Part shown: positions 38,727 through 47,611 of the stretch, piece after piece
Position numbering within the stretch: the stretch's first letter is position 1
Layout: every line of letters starts with the position of its first letter
From: an uncultured Collinsella sp.
GTDB taxonomy: Bacteria > Actinomycetota > Coriobacteriia > Coriobacteriales > Coriobacteriaceae
Assembly (NCBI GenBank): GCA_900541045.1
Contig: UQID01000010.1
Span: 1-64,000 of the forward strand
Direction of reading: 5' to 3'
DNA length: 64,000 nt
The notes under the pieces: generated by a model
What the model was told of the DNA's origin: nothing
Seen by the model: only the letters and a program-made list of their open reading frames with translations
The model's database searches: none
Translations under genes and position numbers: made by a program

Positions 38727-38803
38727 TGGTAGCCCGTACCAGATTCGAACTGGTGATCTCCGCCTTGAGAGGGCGGCGTCCTAAACCGCTAGACGAACGG
38801 GCC
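38727..38803 (-). tRNA. tRNA-Glu (anticodon CTC)
   Basis: A 77-base cloverleaf on the minus strand with acceptor GGCCCGT/ACGGGCT, anticodon arm CCGCC-CTCTCAA-GGCGG (anticodon CTC, decoding GAG), T-loop GTTCGAATC and an encoded CCA. The first acceptor pair is G-U. Confidence 0.95.
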
Positions 38804-38837
38804 ACATGACATCTGCACTGCCGTGCTGCGAGGACAT

Positions 38838-38866
38838 ATATTACGGGACAAAAAACGCGAGCGCAA
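38838..38866 (-). promoter_or_regulatory. Promoter of tRNA-Glu
   Basis: On the minus strand TTGCGC (38866-38861) and TAATAT (38843-38838) lie 17 bases apart. They sit 35 bases before the tRNA, giving a leader of roughly 28 bases. Confidence 0.5.
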
Positions 38867-38957
38867 GAAGAAATTCCAAATTGCCCGAATTTTGTCGGGA
38901 GGTTATGGAACACGCAGGTCAAATAGGCAGCTCATTTGGGACGGGACCGAAGGATGA

Positions 38958-40352
38958 TTATCCAAGGCGCAGGTGGGCTAAGAGGGCTTCGCGCTCGTTG
39001 GGGACATTGTCCTCGATCACAGCGTCGAGGGCGGCGTTGAGCAGCTGCCCCAGTTCCGGCCCGGGCTTGACGCCGGCGCGGATCAAGTCGCCGCCGTTGA
39101 TGTCAAGCATCTTGAGTGTATAGGGCTCCCCCGCCTCAAGCAGGTCGTGGGCGAGCGAACGCATCTCCTCGATCGTCTCGACGTAATAGAAGCACGACGG
39201 CGCCTTGCCGAGCGTGTCGGCACGTTTAAGGTCCATGAGCTCGTCCATCAGACGCGGCGTATCGACGCCCTCGCCCGAAAGCGCGCGCATCATATTGAGC
39301 AGGCAGGATCGCTCGGGACGCAGCGGCTTGTCATGGTACTTGATAAGCAGGCACACGTCGCGAATCAAATCGTGCGAAAGCGCCAGACGATTCATAATGG
39401 CGCGCGCCTTCTTGGCGCCAAGCTCGGGATGACCGTAGAAATGGCCGCTGCCCGCATGGTCAACCGTAAAGCAATCGGGCTTGGAGACGTCATGCAAAAA
39501 CGCTGCCCACATTAAGCTCGGCGAGGGCTCCACGCCATCACACAGCGCCAACTCCCCCGCTACCGTCAGCACGCGGGCGATATGCTCGTAGACGTTAAAG
39601 GCATGGTAGACGCTGCACTGGTCAAACCCACGAGCCGGCGTAAGCTCAGGCACAGCGGCGCAAATAAGCTCGGGGTAGCGCAGCATCGCGTCTCCCCCAT
39701 GACCGGTCGAAAGAATGCCTTCGAGCTCAATGCCCACACGTTCACGTGCCACGGCATCGAGCAGCGGCGAGCACTCGGCAAGCGCCTGTTTGGTCTTAGG
39801 CTCGATCATAAAATCCAAACGGCAGGCAAAACGCACGGCGCGCAACATGCGAAGCGCGTCCTCGTTAAAGCGACGCTTGGGATCTCCGACGGCACGGATC
39901 AACCTACGCTCCAAGTCGCCCTGGCCATCGTAGCGGTCGACAAGACCGCGCTCAGGATGCCAAGCCATGGCATTAACGGTAAAGTCACGGCGCGCCAGAT
40001 CGTCCTCAAGCGAGGCCGCACGCTCCACACTCTGGGGATGGCGACCATCGGTGTAAAAGCCGTCCAGGCGGTACGTCGTGACCTCAATGCGCTCGCCATC
40101 GCAAATAGCCGTAATGCCACCGAATTTAATGCCCGATTCAACCACGGCGATATCCGCTATCTCGAGCGCCGCTTTGGACTCCTGCCACAAGCCGCTGCAG
40201 CACATATCAACATCGTGGCTGGGGCGCCCCATCAGGGCATCACGCACCCAACCGCCAACGTACCAAGCCTCAAGACCGGCTGCCTCGAGCGCACGCAGGA
40301 CACGGATGGAGGCATCGGTCGGCTGCGTACCGTTGAGCGAAACATTGCACAT
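38958..40352 (-). CDS. cca: CCA-adding tRNA nucleotidyltransferase with HD domain
   Basis: 464 residues. The class II nucleotidyltransferase head shows YVGGWVRDALMGRPSHDVDM with the catalytic Asp pair, RRDFTVNAMAW, and NEDALRMLRAVRFACRL. A metal-dependent HD phosphohydrolase-type domain follows, with AFLHDVSKP and HPELGAKKA. It adds or repairs the 3' CCA of tRNAs. Both tRNA genes in this window already encode CCA, so here it would mainly repair. Start 40352 (MCNVSL) has AGGAGG eight bases upstream; the earlier ATG at 40370 lies before that site. Confidence 0.92.
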   Translation of the reverse strand: MCNVSLNGTQPTDASIRVLRALEAAGLEAWYVGGWVRDALMGRPSHDVDMCCSGLWQESKAALEIADIAVVESGIKFGGITAICDGERIEVTTYRLDGFYTDGRHPQSVERAASLEDDLARRDFTVNAMAWHPERGLVDRYDGQGDLERRLIRAVGDPKRRFNEDALRMLRAVRFACRLDFMIEPKTKQALAECSPLLDAVARERVGIELEGILSTGHGGDAMLRYPELICAAVPELTPARGFDQCSVYHAFNVYEHIARVLTVAGELALCDGVEPSPSLMWAAFLHDVSKPDCFTVDHAGSGHFYGHPELGAKKARAIMNRLALSHDLIRDVCLLIKYHDKPLRPERSCLLNMMRALSGEGVDTPRLMDELMDLKRADTLGKAPSCFYYVETIEEMRSLAHDLLEAGEPYTLKMLDINGGDLIRAGVKPGPELGQLLNAALDAVIEDNVPNEREALLAHLRLG

Positions 40353-40489
40353 GCCTATGGCCTCCTGCACTTGCGAGCATTAATCGATGGTTCTCAAGAA
40401 GTCTAACAAGAAACGGGAAAGCGCGCACACGCAATCGCGTCGTCGATTCGATAAAACGAGACGGCAGACGCCACATACGTTCAGCGCGC

Positions 40490-40525
40490 AAAAAACACCC
40501 GCCTCGGAAATCCAAAGCGGGTGTT
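40490..40525 (-). terminator. Intrinsic terminator after fruK
   Basis: AACACCCGC pairs with GCGGGTGTT (40494-40525) and a T-run follows on the minus strand. It ends the PTS/1-phosphofructokinase gene series. Confidence 0.88.
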
Positions 40526-40546
40526 AGGCAACGATTATTCGATGAG

Positions 40547-41479
40547 CTAGCAGACCTGGCGAACCTCGATGTGCTTCTTATATTCGTCCACCTTGGCAAA
40601 ATCGCCCAAACCGGGGCACTCCACCACGTTGGCGCCGGTGGCCATCGAGAGGCGCAGGGCATCCTCGACGCGCTCGGGAGCGTCGTGCCACACGGACAGG
40701 AAGGCGGCAAGCGAGGAGTCGCCGGCGCAGACGGTCGACAGCACCTTGACCTCAAAGGTACGGTTGGCAAACCAGATGTGTTCGCCGTTGGAGAAGTACG
40801 CGCCCTCGCCGCCAAGGGTCAGCAGTACGTTCTTAGCGCCTTTGGCGTGCAGCTCGGCCATCGCGCCCTTAACGGACTCGTCGTCGCCACCGCTCACCTT
40901 AATGCCAAAGATGTCGAGCAGCTCGTCATCGTTGGGCTTAATGAGCAACGGCTCCATGGCAATGAGGTCAGCCAGCTGATGGCTCGAGATATCGAGCACG
41001 AACTCGGCGCCCTTCGCCTTAACACGGCGAAGTACCTCGGGCAGGAAACCCTCGGAGGTGTTGGGAGGCAGCGAGCCGCTAATGACCAGGCAGGTCATGT
41101 CCTCGAGCGAATCAATGAGCTCAAACATCTCCTGCTCGTTGGCAGCATTGATGGCAGCGCCTGCATTGACCATGTTGTACTCGGTGTCGGGACCGGCGTT
41201 GAGGAAGACATTGACGCGCGTTATGCCGTCAGTCCACACGGGCTTGACGGGCACGCCCAGGGCCTCGGCGCCCTTGACGATAAACTCGCCCGAGAAACCG
41301 GCAAAAAAGCCCAGGATCGTGGTGTCGACGCCGTAGTGATCGAGGGTGAACGAGACGTTAAGACCTTTGCCGTTGGGCGTATAGACCGCATTGCGCGTGC
41401 GGGTGACGGTGTTGGCGGAAAGACCGTCGCAGGCAATGTTGTAGTCAATGGCGGGATTTGCAGTGAGCGTGTAAATCAT
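40547..41479 (-). CDS. fruK: 1-phosphofructokinase (PfkB family), copy 1
   Basis: 310 residues of the PfkB/LacC-FruK type. MIYTLTANPAIDYNI opens the fold, GKGLNVS is the sugar-binding region, and KPNDDEL and TLGGEGAYF follow. The C-terminal catalytic loop reads TVCAGDSSLAAF, where the family normally has GAGD; the base Asp is kept but the first Gly is Cys. Likely reaction: fructose-1-phosphate plus ATP to fructose-1,6-bisphosphate, matching the nearby fructose PTS. Tagatose-6-phosphate kinase is the alternative. AAAGGAAC lies upstream of the ATG. It is the last gene of the PTS cluster and is separated from its paralog by a terminator. Confidence 0.85.
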   Translation of the reverse strand: MIYTLTANPAIDYNIACDGLSANTVTRTRNAVYTPNGKGLNVSFTLDHYGVDTTILGFFAGFSGEFIVKGAEALGVPVKPVWTDGITRVNVFLNAGPDTEYNMVNAGAAINAANEQEMFELIDSLEDMTCLVISGSLPPNTSEGFLPEVLRRVKAKGAEFVLDISSHQLADLIAMEPLLIKPNDDELLDIFGIKVSGGDDESVKGAMAELHAKGAKNVLLTLGGEGAYFSNGEHIWFANRTFEVKVLSTVCAGDSSLAAFLSVWHDAPERVEDALRLSMATGANVVECPGLGDFAKVDEYKKHIEVRQVC

Positions 41480-41636
41480 GTAAGTTCCTTTCACAAGGCA
41501 ACGTGTTAATGAAAGTATATTCCACGCTTCGGGAAAAGACCATAGCAACTCGGCGAACGGTGTAGAACGCGTGCAGGGCGGCGGGATGACGGGCAAAAGA
41601 AACAGGATCCTTGTCCTGTCGCTCGCCCACAATATA

Positions 41637-41671
41637 CAAAAATGGCGCCCCAGCCTAAACCGGGACGCCAT
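41637..41671 (-). terminator. Intrinsic terminator between the two fruK genes
   Basis: ATGGCGTCCC pairs with GGGGCGCCAT (10 bp, one G-U pair; 41642-41671), followed by TTTTT on the minus strand. The two paralogs may therefore be expressed at different levels. Confidence 0.8.
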
Positions 41672-41695
41672 ACACGCGAAAATAATGAGTTTCGC

Positions 41696-42628
41696 TTACT
41701 TGCGATCGAGCTTGCGGACAGCAACGCGCTTGCTGTACTCATCGACGTGACCGAAGTCGCCGATGCCGACGGACTCGGCAACGTTAGCGCCGGTAGCCAT
41801 AGCGAGCTTCATGGCCTCCTCGACGTTGTCGCGATCCCTGTACCACTTGTGCAGGAACGCAGCGAGGGTGCAGTCGCCGGCGCAGACAGAAGAGACCAGC
41901 TTGATGTTGAACTCACGCTTGGCGTACCAGATGTCCTCGCCGTTGGAGAAGTAAGCGTCGCCGCGGCTACCACGGGTGAGCAGCACGTTCTGAACGCCGG
42001 CGTCGTGTGCGAGCTTCATGGCAACGCGGACCTCGTCGTCGGTGTCGACCGGCACGCCGAAGATGGCCTTCATCTCGTGATGGTTCGGCTTAATGAGCAG
42101 CGGCTTCTTGTGAGCGAGCTCCTTGAGCTTGTCGGAGGACAGGTCCAGGACGACGTCGGCGCCACGAGCCTGAGCGTGCTCCATAACCTGGGCCAGGAAG
42201 TCGGGCGTAGCTTTGGGAGGCACGGAGCCGGAGACAATCAGGCACTCAAGATCGCCCGCGGTGTCCAGGATGTTGTAGAGCTCCTTCTGATGCTCCGGCG
42301 TAATCGGGGCGCCGGGGTTCAGGATGCCGTACTCGTGCTGGCCATCGTTGACGTAGGTGTTGATACGCGTGATGCCGTCGGTCCAGACCGGGCGGCACAG
42401 GCAACCCAGGTTCATGACCTCCTCGACGATAAACTTGCCCGTGAAGCCAGCGAAGAAGCCGAGCGCGACGGTGTCGACGCCCATCTTCTTAAAGGCGAAG
42501 GACACGTCGAGGCCCTTGCCGTTGGCCGTGTAGCTGGCCGAGCCGGTGCGGACGTTTTCGTCGGGCTCGAGCGGAGAGCTCGAAACCGTCATGTCGACAG
42601 CCGGGTTAGCGGTTAGCGTGTAGAACAT
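41696..42628 (-). CDS. 1-phosphofructokinase (PfkB family), copy 2
   Basis: 310 residues, a clear paralog of the next gene with the same length. MFYTLTANPAVDMTVSS, GKGLDVSFAF, KPNHHEMKAIFGVPV and SVCAGDCTLAAFL are visible. It shares the Cys-for-Gly change in the GAGD loop, so the duplication probably occurred after this change. It phosphorylates a ketohexose phosphate (fructose-1-P or tagatose-6-P). It lies 74 bases downstream of ptsI with a CCGCGTGG/CCACGCGG hairpin in the gap. Which of the two enzymes is the true FruK is not resolved. Confidence 0.82.
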   Translation of the reverse strand: MFYTLTANPAVDMTVSSSPLEPDENVRTGSASYTANGKGLDVSFAFKKMGVDTVALGFFAGFTGKFIVEEVMNLGCLCRPVWTDGITRINTYVNDGQHEYGILNPGAPITPEHQKELYNILDTAGDLECLIVSGSVPPKATPDFLAQVMEHAQARGADVVLDLSSDKLKELAHKKPLLIKPNHHEMKAIFGVPVDTDDEVRVAMKLAHDAGVQNVLLTRGSRGDAYFSNGEDIWYAKREFNIKLVSSVCAGDCTLAAFLHKWYRDRDNVEEAMKLAMATGANVAESVGIGDFGHVDEYSKRVAVRKLDRK

Positions 42629-42655
42629 TTACAGTACCCCCTGTATATGTGAGGG

Positions 42656-42685
42656 CCGCGTGGCCGGCCCATTCCAACCACGCGG
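42656..42685 (-). other. Hairpin between ptsI and the second fruK
   Basis: CCGCGTGG (42656-42663) and CCACGCGG (42678-42685) form an 8-bp stem without T-tract. It may protect or process the mRNA. Confidence 0.4.
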
Positions 42686-42702
42686 TTACCTCTGATACCA
42701 AA

Positions 42703-44406
42703 TTAGCGAGCTGCGGACTCGAGCAGCGCCTTGACCTCGGCGGCAGTGTTGCAGGCGAGTGCCTTCTCGGCGAGCTCGTCGCACTCGGCCTTGGTCCACT
42801 GGCTGATGGTCTTGCGGGCGCGCAGGATCGACGGAGCGCTCATCGAGAACTCCTCCAGGCCCCAGCTGATCAGCAACGGCTCGAGCAGCGGATCGGCAGC
42901 GGCCTCGCCGCACATACCGACCATGATGCCGGCCTTCACGCCGCTCTCGATGATGTTCTTGAGCGAGCGGAGCACGGCGGGATAGTACACCTGGTACAGG
43001 TTGGAGATGGTGTCGTTGCCACGGTCGGCGCACATGGTGTAGCCGATCAGGTCGTTGGTGCCGATGGAGAAGAAGTCGGCGACCTCGGCAAGACGGTCAG
43101 CGAGCAGCGAAGCGGCGGGCGTCTCGACCATGATGCCGACCTCGATGTTCTCGTTGAACTTGCGACCCTCTTCGGTCAGCTCGGCCTTGCACTGCTCGAC
43201 GAGCTCCTTGACAGCCATGACCTCCTCGACGCAGGTGACGAGCGGGATCATGATCTTGACGTCACCGAAGGCGCTGGCGCGCAGCAGGGCGCGGAGCTGG
43301 ACCTTGTACTGATCGGGATTTGCCAGGCAGTAACGCACGGCGCGGAAGCCCATGAAGGGGTTGTCTTCCTTGACCATGTGCAGATACGGAATCTCCTTGT
43401 CGCCACCCACATCGAGCGTGCGGATGATGACGGGAGCGCCCTTGAGCGCACTGGCAACCTTGCGATAGGCGTTGAACTGCTCCTCCTCGGAAGGAAGCTC
43501 GGCGGAGTCCATGAATAGGAACTCGGAGCGGAACAGGCCAATGGCCTCGGCGTCGTGATCGAGTGCGTTAGGCACGTCATCGGGGTTACCGATGTTGCAG
43601 GCGATGATCTTCTTGATGCCATCGGCAGTCACGGACGGCTTGCCGCGGAAGGCCTCGAGGGCTGCCTTCTCGGCAGCGAAGGCCTCGGCCTTGGCGGTGT
43701 AGGCGGCGAGCGTCTCCTCGTCGGGATCGGCCTCGACGATGCCCTTGCCACCGTCGACGACAACGGTCATGCCGTTGCGCAGCGCGGTGCAGCTGTTGGA
43801 AACCGAAAGGACAGCCGGGATCTCGAGGGCACGCGCGATGATCGCGGAGTGCGACGTGCGGCCACCGGTCTCGGTGACGATACCGGCAACGTGGGCCTTA
43901 TCGATCGTGGCGGTCATGGACGGCGTAAGGTCGTGCACGACAACGACGGTGTTCTCGGGCAGGACGGAGAGGTCGACGACCTCCTTGCCCAGCAGCTCGG
44001 CCAGAATACCGGTGCGGATGTCGGCGATGTCGGCCGCGCGCAGACGGAACATCTCGTCGTCCATGGACAGGAACATGTTCTCGAACATGGTCGAGGTGTC
44101 CATGAGCGCCTGCTCGGCGCAGGTGCCGCCGTCAATGGCGGCGTTGATGGCGTCCGTCATGCCCGGGTCCTGAGCCAGGACAATGTGTCCGCTCATGATC
44201 TCGGCCTCGGCCTCGCCCACCGTCTCCTTCATGTGGTCGGCCTGAGCCTGGGTCTTCTCGCAGAAGACCGAAAGAGCCGTCTGATAACGCTCCTTCTCTG
44301 CGGCCGAATCAGCAACCGCGTGCGGTTCAAACGTCAAGTCGGGATCGACGGCGACCATGACGGTGCCGATACCGATGCCCTCGGATGCGTTGACTCCCTG
44401 ATACAT
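42703..44406 (-). CDS. ptsI: PTS enzyme I (phosphoenolpyruvate-protein phosphotransferase)
   Basis: 567 residues. YQGVNASEGIGIGTV begins the HPr-binding part. The phospho-His186 lies in TGGRTSHSAIIAR. The PEP-binding barrel shows GLFRSEFLFM, IRTLDVGGDKEIPYL and the GMCGEAAADP active-site Cys region. It transfers phosphate from PEP to HPr for all PTS sugars. I take ATG 44406, with AGAGGA six bases upstream; 44412 would be too close. It lies downstream of ptsH with an intrinsic terminator between them, so ptsI may depend on readthrough or its own promoter. Confidence 0.95.
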   Translation of the reverse strand: MYQGVNASEGIGIGTVMVAVDPDLTFEPHAVADSAAEKERYQTALSVFCEKTQAQADHMKETVGEAEAEIMSGHIVLAQDPGMTDAINAAIDGGTCAEQALMDTSTMFENMFLSMDDEMFRLRAADIADIRTGILAELLGKEVVDLSVLPENTVVVVHDLTPSMTATIDKAHVAGIVTETGGRTSHSAIIARALEIPAVLSVSNSCTALRNGMTVVVDGGKGIVEADPDEETLAAYTAKAEAFAAEKAALEAFRGKPSVTADGIKKIIACNIGNPDDVPNALDHDAEAIGLFRSEFLFMDSAELPSEEEQFNAYRKVASALKGAPVIIRTLDVGGDKEIPYLHMVKEDNPFMGFRAVRYCLANPDQYKVQLRALLRASAFGDVKIMIPLVTCVEEVMAVKELVEQCKAELTEEGRKFNENIEVGIMVETPAASLLADRLAEVADFFSIGTNDLIGYTMCADRGNDTISNLYQVYYPAVLRSLKNIIESGVKAGIMVGMCGEAAADPLLEPLLISWGLEEFSMSAPSILRARKTISQWTKAECDELAEKALACNTAAEVKALLESAAR

Positions 44407-44456
44407 TCCCATTCCTCTCTCCGTGTCATGTGATAAAGCGTTTTGCCATATCCATG

Positions 44457-44493
44457 ACAAAAGAGCGCAGCTACCTTGAACAGGTCACTGCGC
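44457..44493 (-). terminator. Terminator between ptsH and ptsI
   Basis: GCGCAG pairs with CTGCGC (44465-44493) with an inner ACCT/AGGT helix, followed by CTCTTTTG on the minus strand. It could make HPr more abundant than enzyme I. Confidence 0.75.
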
Positions 44494-44538
44494 CCCTAAG
44501 TATGAACTTAATTGTTCAACATGCGACCCGTTTGAGTT

Positions 44539-44802
44539 CTACTCGCCAAGACCGCTCTTGATGAGCTCGATGGCAGCAGCCAGAGCCTCGGCCTCGTCGG
44601 CGCCGTCGCACTTGACCTCGACCTCAGTACCGCAGGGGATACCAGCAGCCATGAGGGCCATCGGGGACTTACCGTTGACCTCCTTCTCGGGGGTGACGAC
44701 CGTCACGTCGCAGGCGTACTTGCCCATGGTGGAGGCGAAGAGGCCGGCCGGACGCATGTGAAGACCCTGCGGATTGACGAGGGTAGCCTTCTCAGAAACC
44801 AT
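44539..44802 (-). CDS. ptsH: PTS phosphocarrier protein HPr
   Basis: 87 residues. NPQGLHMRPAGLF carries the phosphoryl-accepting His15. NGKSPMALMAAGI carries a Ser at position 46, the regulatory site phosphorylated by HPr kinase in Gram-positive bacteria. HPr passes phosphate from enzyme I to the sugar-specific enzyme II. An A/G-rich ribosome site precedes the ATG. It stands between the fructose enzyme II and ptsI. Downstream of it is the terminator described at 44457-44493. Confidence 0.96.
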   Translation of the reverse strand: MVSEKATLVNPQGLHMRPAGLFASTMGKYACDVTVVTPEKEVNGKSPMALMAAGIPCGTEVEVKCDGADEAEALAAAIELIKSGLGE

Positions 44803-44940
44803 AATTGACTCCTTTTTTGTGTTTAACCCCTGTCGTGCATGCGGCAGGAGTCAGATTCACGACGTTGTTTATATTAACTCACATCAAACTGTTTTTCATT
44901 GTGTTTCGCACGAATTATTGGACGGATGTCGTTCCCGCAC

Positions 44941-45069
44941 GCTCGCCTGCCGGGCGGGGCGGTTAAGTTTGCTGCTCTACAGTCCTGCGCAAGACGAAAA
45001 GCACATTAAGTGCTTTCCTTTGCGTGCGGAACTCGCGACAAACTTAACCGCCCCGCCCGGCAGGCGAGC
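44941..45069. repeat. Family 1 nested palindrome, copy 3
   Basis: Perfect 31-base outer arms (44941-44971 and 45039-45069), unrelated in sequence to the other two copies. Read on the minus strand, the core again shows AGTTCCGCACG, a hairpin around CACTTAATGTG with GGAAAG/CTTTTC arms, and GCAGGACTGT. It lies in the 526-base gap between fruA and ptsH. Confidence 0.92.
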
Positions 45070-45174
45070 TGCGGAAACTCGGTCGGTCCAGAGTAATATC
45101 GTGCGAACGGAATTCTGGCTGAATATTTATCCGCACGGACGATCCGATAGACAGGCCGCGCTATCCCCTTCTTC

Positions 45175-45245
45175 TAAGTTGCGGTGAAATAGGGACTGCA
45201 TTTGGAGTTGAATCGTTTAAACAGTCCCTATTTCACCGCAACTTA
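45175..45245. repeat. Family 2 hairpin element, copy 3
   Basis: 24-base perfect arms around TTGCGGTGAAATAGGGACTG and its inverse (45175-45245). It is 105 bases from a family 1 element, the only place in the window where two families share one gap. Confidence 0.88.
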
Positions 45246-45256
45246 TGAGAGGGATA

Positions 45257-45291
45257 GAAAAAGGCGGGGACTCCTGGTGGAGTCTCCGCCT
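45257..45291 (-). terminator. Intrinsic terminator after the fructose PTS gene
   Basis: AGGCGGAGACTCC and GGAGTCCCCGCCT (13 bp, one mismatch) followed by a T-run on the minus strand, 38 bases after the stop codon. ptsH beyond it probably has its own promoter. Confidence 0.85.
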
Positions 45292-45328
45292 TATATACAA
45301 GGGGCGATGTTATTCGCGAGCTGGGGGA

Positions 45329-47338
45329 TTAGACAAGGCGGGCGTTGATCGTCTTGGCGATCTCGGCGGCGTCGGTGGAACCCTTGACAGTGGCACGGAA
45401 GCCCTCGTCCATGAGCGCCTCGGCGACCTTGGACAGGATCTTGAGGTGCGTGGTGCCGGCCTGGGCACCGGGGATGAGCAGGGCGATAGCCACGTTGACG
45501 GGAGCACCGTCCATGGTGTCCCAACCGATCACGCCAGAGTCGTCCTTGACGACGATAACGGCGGCCTCGGTAATGGCATCGGACTTGGCATGCGGAATGG
45601 CGAAGCCCTCCATCATGCCCGTGGTGCCCTCAGCCTCGCGAGCCAAGAAGGCGTTCATCACGGCATCGGCGTCGTCAGCGAGACCGGCCTTGACGGCCTG
45701 GTTGGAGACGAAGCTCAGGGCCTCATCACGAGAAGCGAAGTTCTCGGCAACAAAAACGTTCTCGACCTTCACGAAGTCGGCAGCCTCGGCCTTGGGAGCC
45801 TCGACAGCAGCGGCCTTGGGAGCCTCGACCGGCTTAGCGGGAGCGGCAGGAGCGGCCTTCTGGTTCTTCTCGAAGTCATACTTCTTGAAAGCGACGAACA
45901 GGATGCCACCGACCACGGCGCCGATGAGGATCGCGAGGACCCACAGCGGACCGTTCTCGACAACGGGCAGGACCAGGAAGCCACCGTGGGGCGCCGGATC
46001 GTGGACGTTGAACATAATGGTCAGGATCGAGGCGATGGAGGAACCGAGCATCATGATGGGCATGACGGGCCAGATGTTCTTGGTCATGAACGGAATGGCG
46101 CCCTCGGTGATGTGGGTGCAGCCAAGGATGAGGTTGACGACACCGGCGTCATGATCCTCCTGGCTGAAGTACTTCTTGCCGACGATGACGGCAAAGGTGG
46201 TGATCAGCGGCGGAACGATGCAGGCAGCAGAGACGGCAGCCATGAAGTTGGTGCCGAAGTTGTAGGTGTCGGTGCCGACACCGGCAGCCAGGGCCTCGGT
46301 GAGCATGGCGGTACCGGTGACGTAAGCAGCCTTGTTGACCGGGCCGCCCATGTCAAAGGCACACATGCAACCAATAGCAAGACCCAGGACAACAGCGCCA
46401 GAGGCAGACAGACCCTTGAGGAAGTCCATCATGGCGGTGTTGATGGCAGCCATGGGGCCGGAGATGCCGAGCATGACCAGACCGACGATAGCAGTCGAGA
46501 ACAGCGGGTACAGGAAGATGGCCTTGAGGCCGTCCAGGTTCTTGGGCAGCTTGGCAAAGACCTTCTCGAGCAGAAGGATGACATAGCCGGCGAGGAAGCC
46601 GCCGACAATGCCGCCCAGGAAGCCGAAGCCCACACCGGTGCCGCCAGCATCGATCATGTGGGTATCGGCGTTAACGGGAAGGCCCTGGATGGCGATCATA
46701 CCGGCAACAAAGCCGGGGACGAGCGCCGGGCGCTTGCCGATGGACTCGGCGATATAGGCGGAAAGCACGGGAACCATGAGGTTCATGGCAATGCCGCCGA
46801 TGATCTTGAGCATAGCGGCGAAGCTGTTGTAGTCGGCAGCCGTCGAATCGAAGGACGTGATGCCCCACAGGAACGAAACGGCGGTCAGGACGCCACCGGC
46901 GACGACGAAGACCAGCATGTGGCTGACGCCGTTCATGAGGTGCTTATAGATGATGTGGCCGATGGATTCCTTCTCCTCGACCTCATCCTCGACATCGGCA
47001 GCAGCCGCAACCGTGTCGTCGCCCTTGGCGGCAAGGGCACGATCGATCAGCTTGCCGGCAGCCTCGACGGACAGGGCCTTGGAAACACCAACGGAAACCA
47101 TGGGCTTACCGGCGAAACGCTCCGCCTGGACATCCTTATCGGCTGCGACGACGACGGCCTTGGCACCAGCGATCTCACTCTTGGTGAGCTCGTTCTCGAC
47201 ACCGACCTGGCCATGGGTCTCGACCTTAATGGTCAGACCGCGCTCGGCAGCTGCCTTCTCCAGCGCCTCCTTCGCCATGAAGGTGTGCGCAATGCCGGTC
47301 GGGCAACCGGTCGCGGCGATGATGTCAAACTTAGCCAT
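45329..47338 (-). CDS. fruA: PTS fructose-type enzyme II, domain order B-C-A
   Basis: 669 residues. An N-terminal EIIB (~1-100) has Cys12 in ATGCPTGIAHTFM. The membrane EIIC (~125-470) has about eight to nine helices (HMLVFVVAGGVLTAV, GFLGGIVGGFLAGYVILLL, TEGAIPF). An Ala/Pro linker (~480-515, PAAPAKPVEAPKAA) leads to a C-terminal EIIA (~520-669) with phospho-His583 in GFAIPHAKSD. It takes up and phosphorylates fructose or a similar ketohexose; the nearby fruK paralogs fit fructose-1-P as product. GAAGGAGGG precedes ATG 47338. An RpiR-type regulator is divergent. Mannitol or another hexose cannot be excluded. Confidence 0.92.
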   Translation of the reverse strand: MAKFDIIAATGCPTGIAHTFMAKEALEKAAAERGLTIKVETHGQVGVENELTKSEIAGAKAVVVAADKDVQAERFAGKPMVSVGVSKALSVEAAGKLIDRALAAKGDDTVAAAADVEDEVEEKESIGHIIYKHLMNGVSHMLVFVVAGGVLTAVSFLWGITSFDSTAADYNSFAAMLKIIGGIAMNLMVPVLSAYIAESIGKRPALVPGFVAGMIAIQGLPVNADTHMIDAGGTGVGFGFLGGIVGGFLAGYVILLLEKVFAKLPKNLDGLKAIFLYPLFSTAIVGLVMLGISGPMAAINTAMMDFLKGLSASGAVVLGLAIGCMCAFDMGGPVNKAAYVTGTAMLTEALAAGVGTDTYNFGTNFMAAVSAACIVPPLITTFAVIVGKKYFSQEDHDAGVVNLILGCTHITEGAIPFMTKNIWPVMPIMMLGSSIASILTIMFNVHDPAPHGGFLVLPVVENGPLWVLAILIGAVVGGILFVAFKKYDFEKNQKAAPAAPAKPVEAPKAAAVEAPKAEAADFVKVENVFVAENFASRDEALSFVSNQAVKAGLADDADAVMNAFLAREAEGTTGMMEGFAIPHAKSDAITEAAVIVVKDDSGVIGWDTMDGAPVNVAIALLIPGAQAGTTHLKILSKVAEALMDEGFRATVKGSTDAAEIAKTINARLV

Positions 47339-47474
47339 GTGTCCCTCCTTCTTGAGTACAGCGCCCGCGGGCGCTCCCCTACACGCGCTTCGATACGCGT
47401 TTTTCCACACCTGAAAGATACCAACCCATCGCTTATATGAGAAGCAATACAGCTCATTTCTCCGGTGAAAGGTT

Positions 47475-47503
47475 CTTTCATTACCGTAAACGGTCGATGA
47501 AAG
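47475..47503. promoter_or_regulatory. Compound palindrome in the fruA-rpiR control region
   Basis: CTTTCAT (47475-47481) is inverted at 47497-47503, and inside it ACCGT-AA-ACGGT forms a second inverted repeat. A nearby GAAAG-GTT-CTTTC overlaps. It lies centrally between the divergent fruA and RpiR genes and is a good operator candidate for the RpiR protein. A GTTTACCA half-site like those near glgB overlaps at 47503-47510. Confidence 0.45.
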
Positions 47504-47611
47504 TTTACCATCAACTATTGAAACGGCAAGGTGTATCTTGTAATTGAAAATGCCCGTATACTACGACATTACAAAACAAGTCCGATTTTCATGCCAGCCA
47601 GGAGCCATCCC

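Noticed and set aside
45245..47440. A 731-codon plus-strand frame opposite fruA
   Set aside because: Antisense shadow of a clear PTS enzyme II with intact phosphorylation sites. The composition (Gly/Asp/His/Val) is typical of reverse reading.
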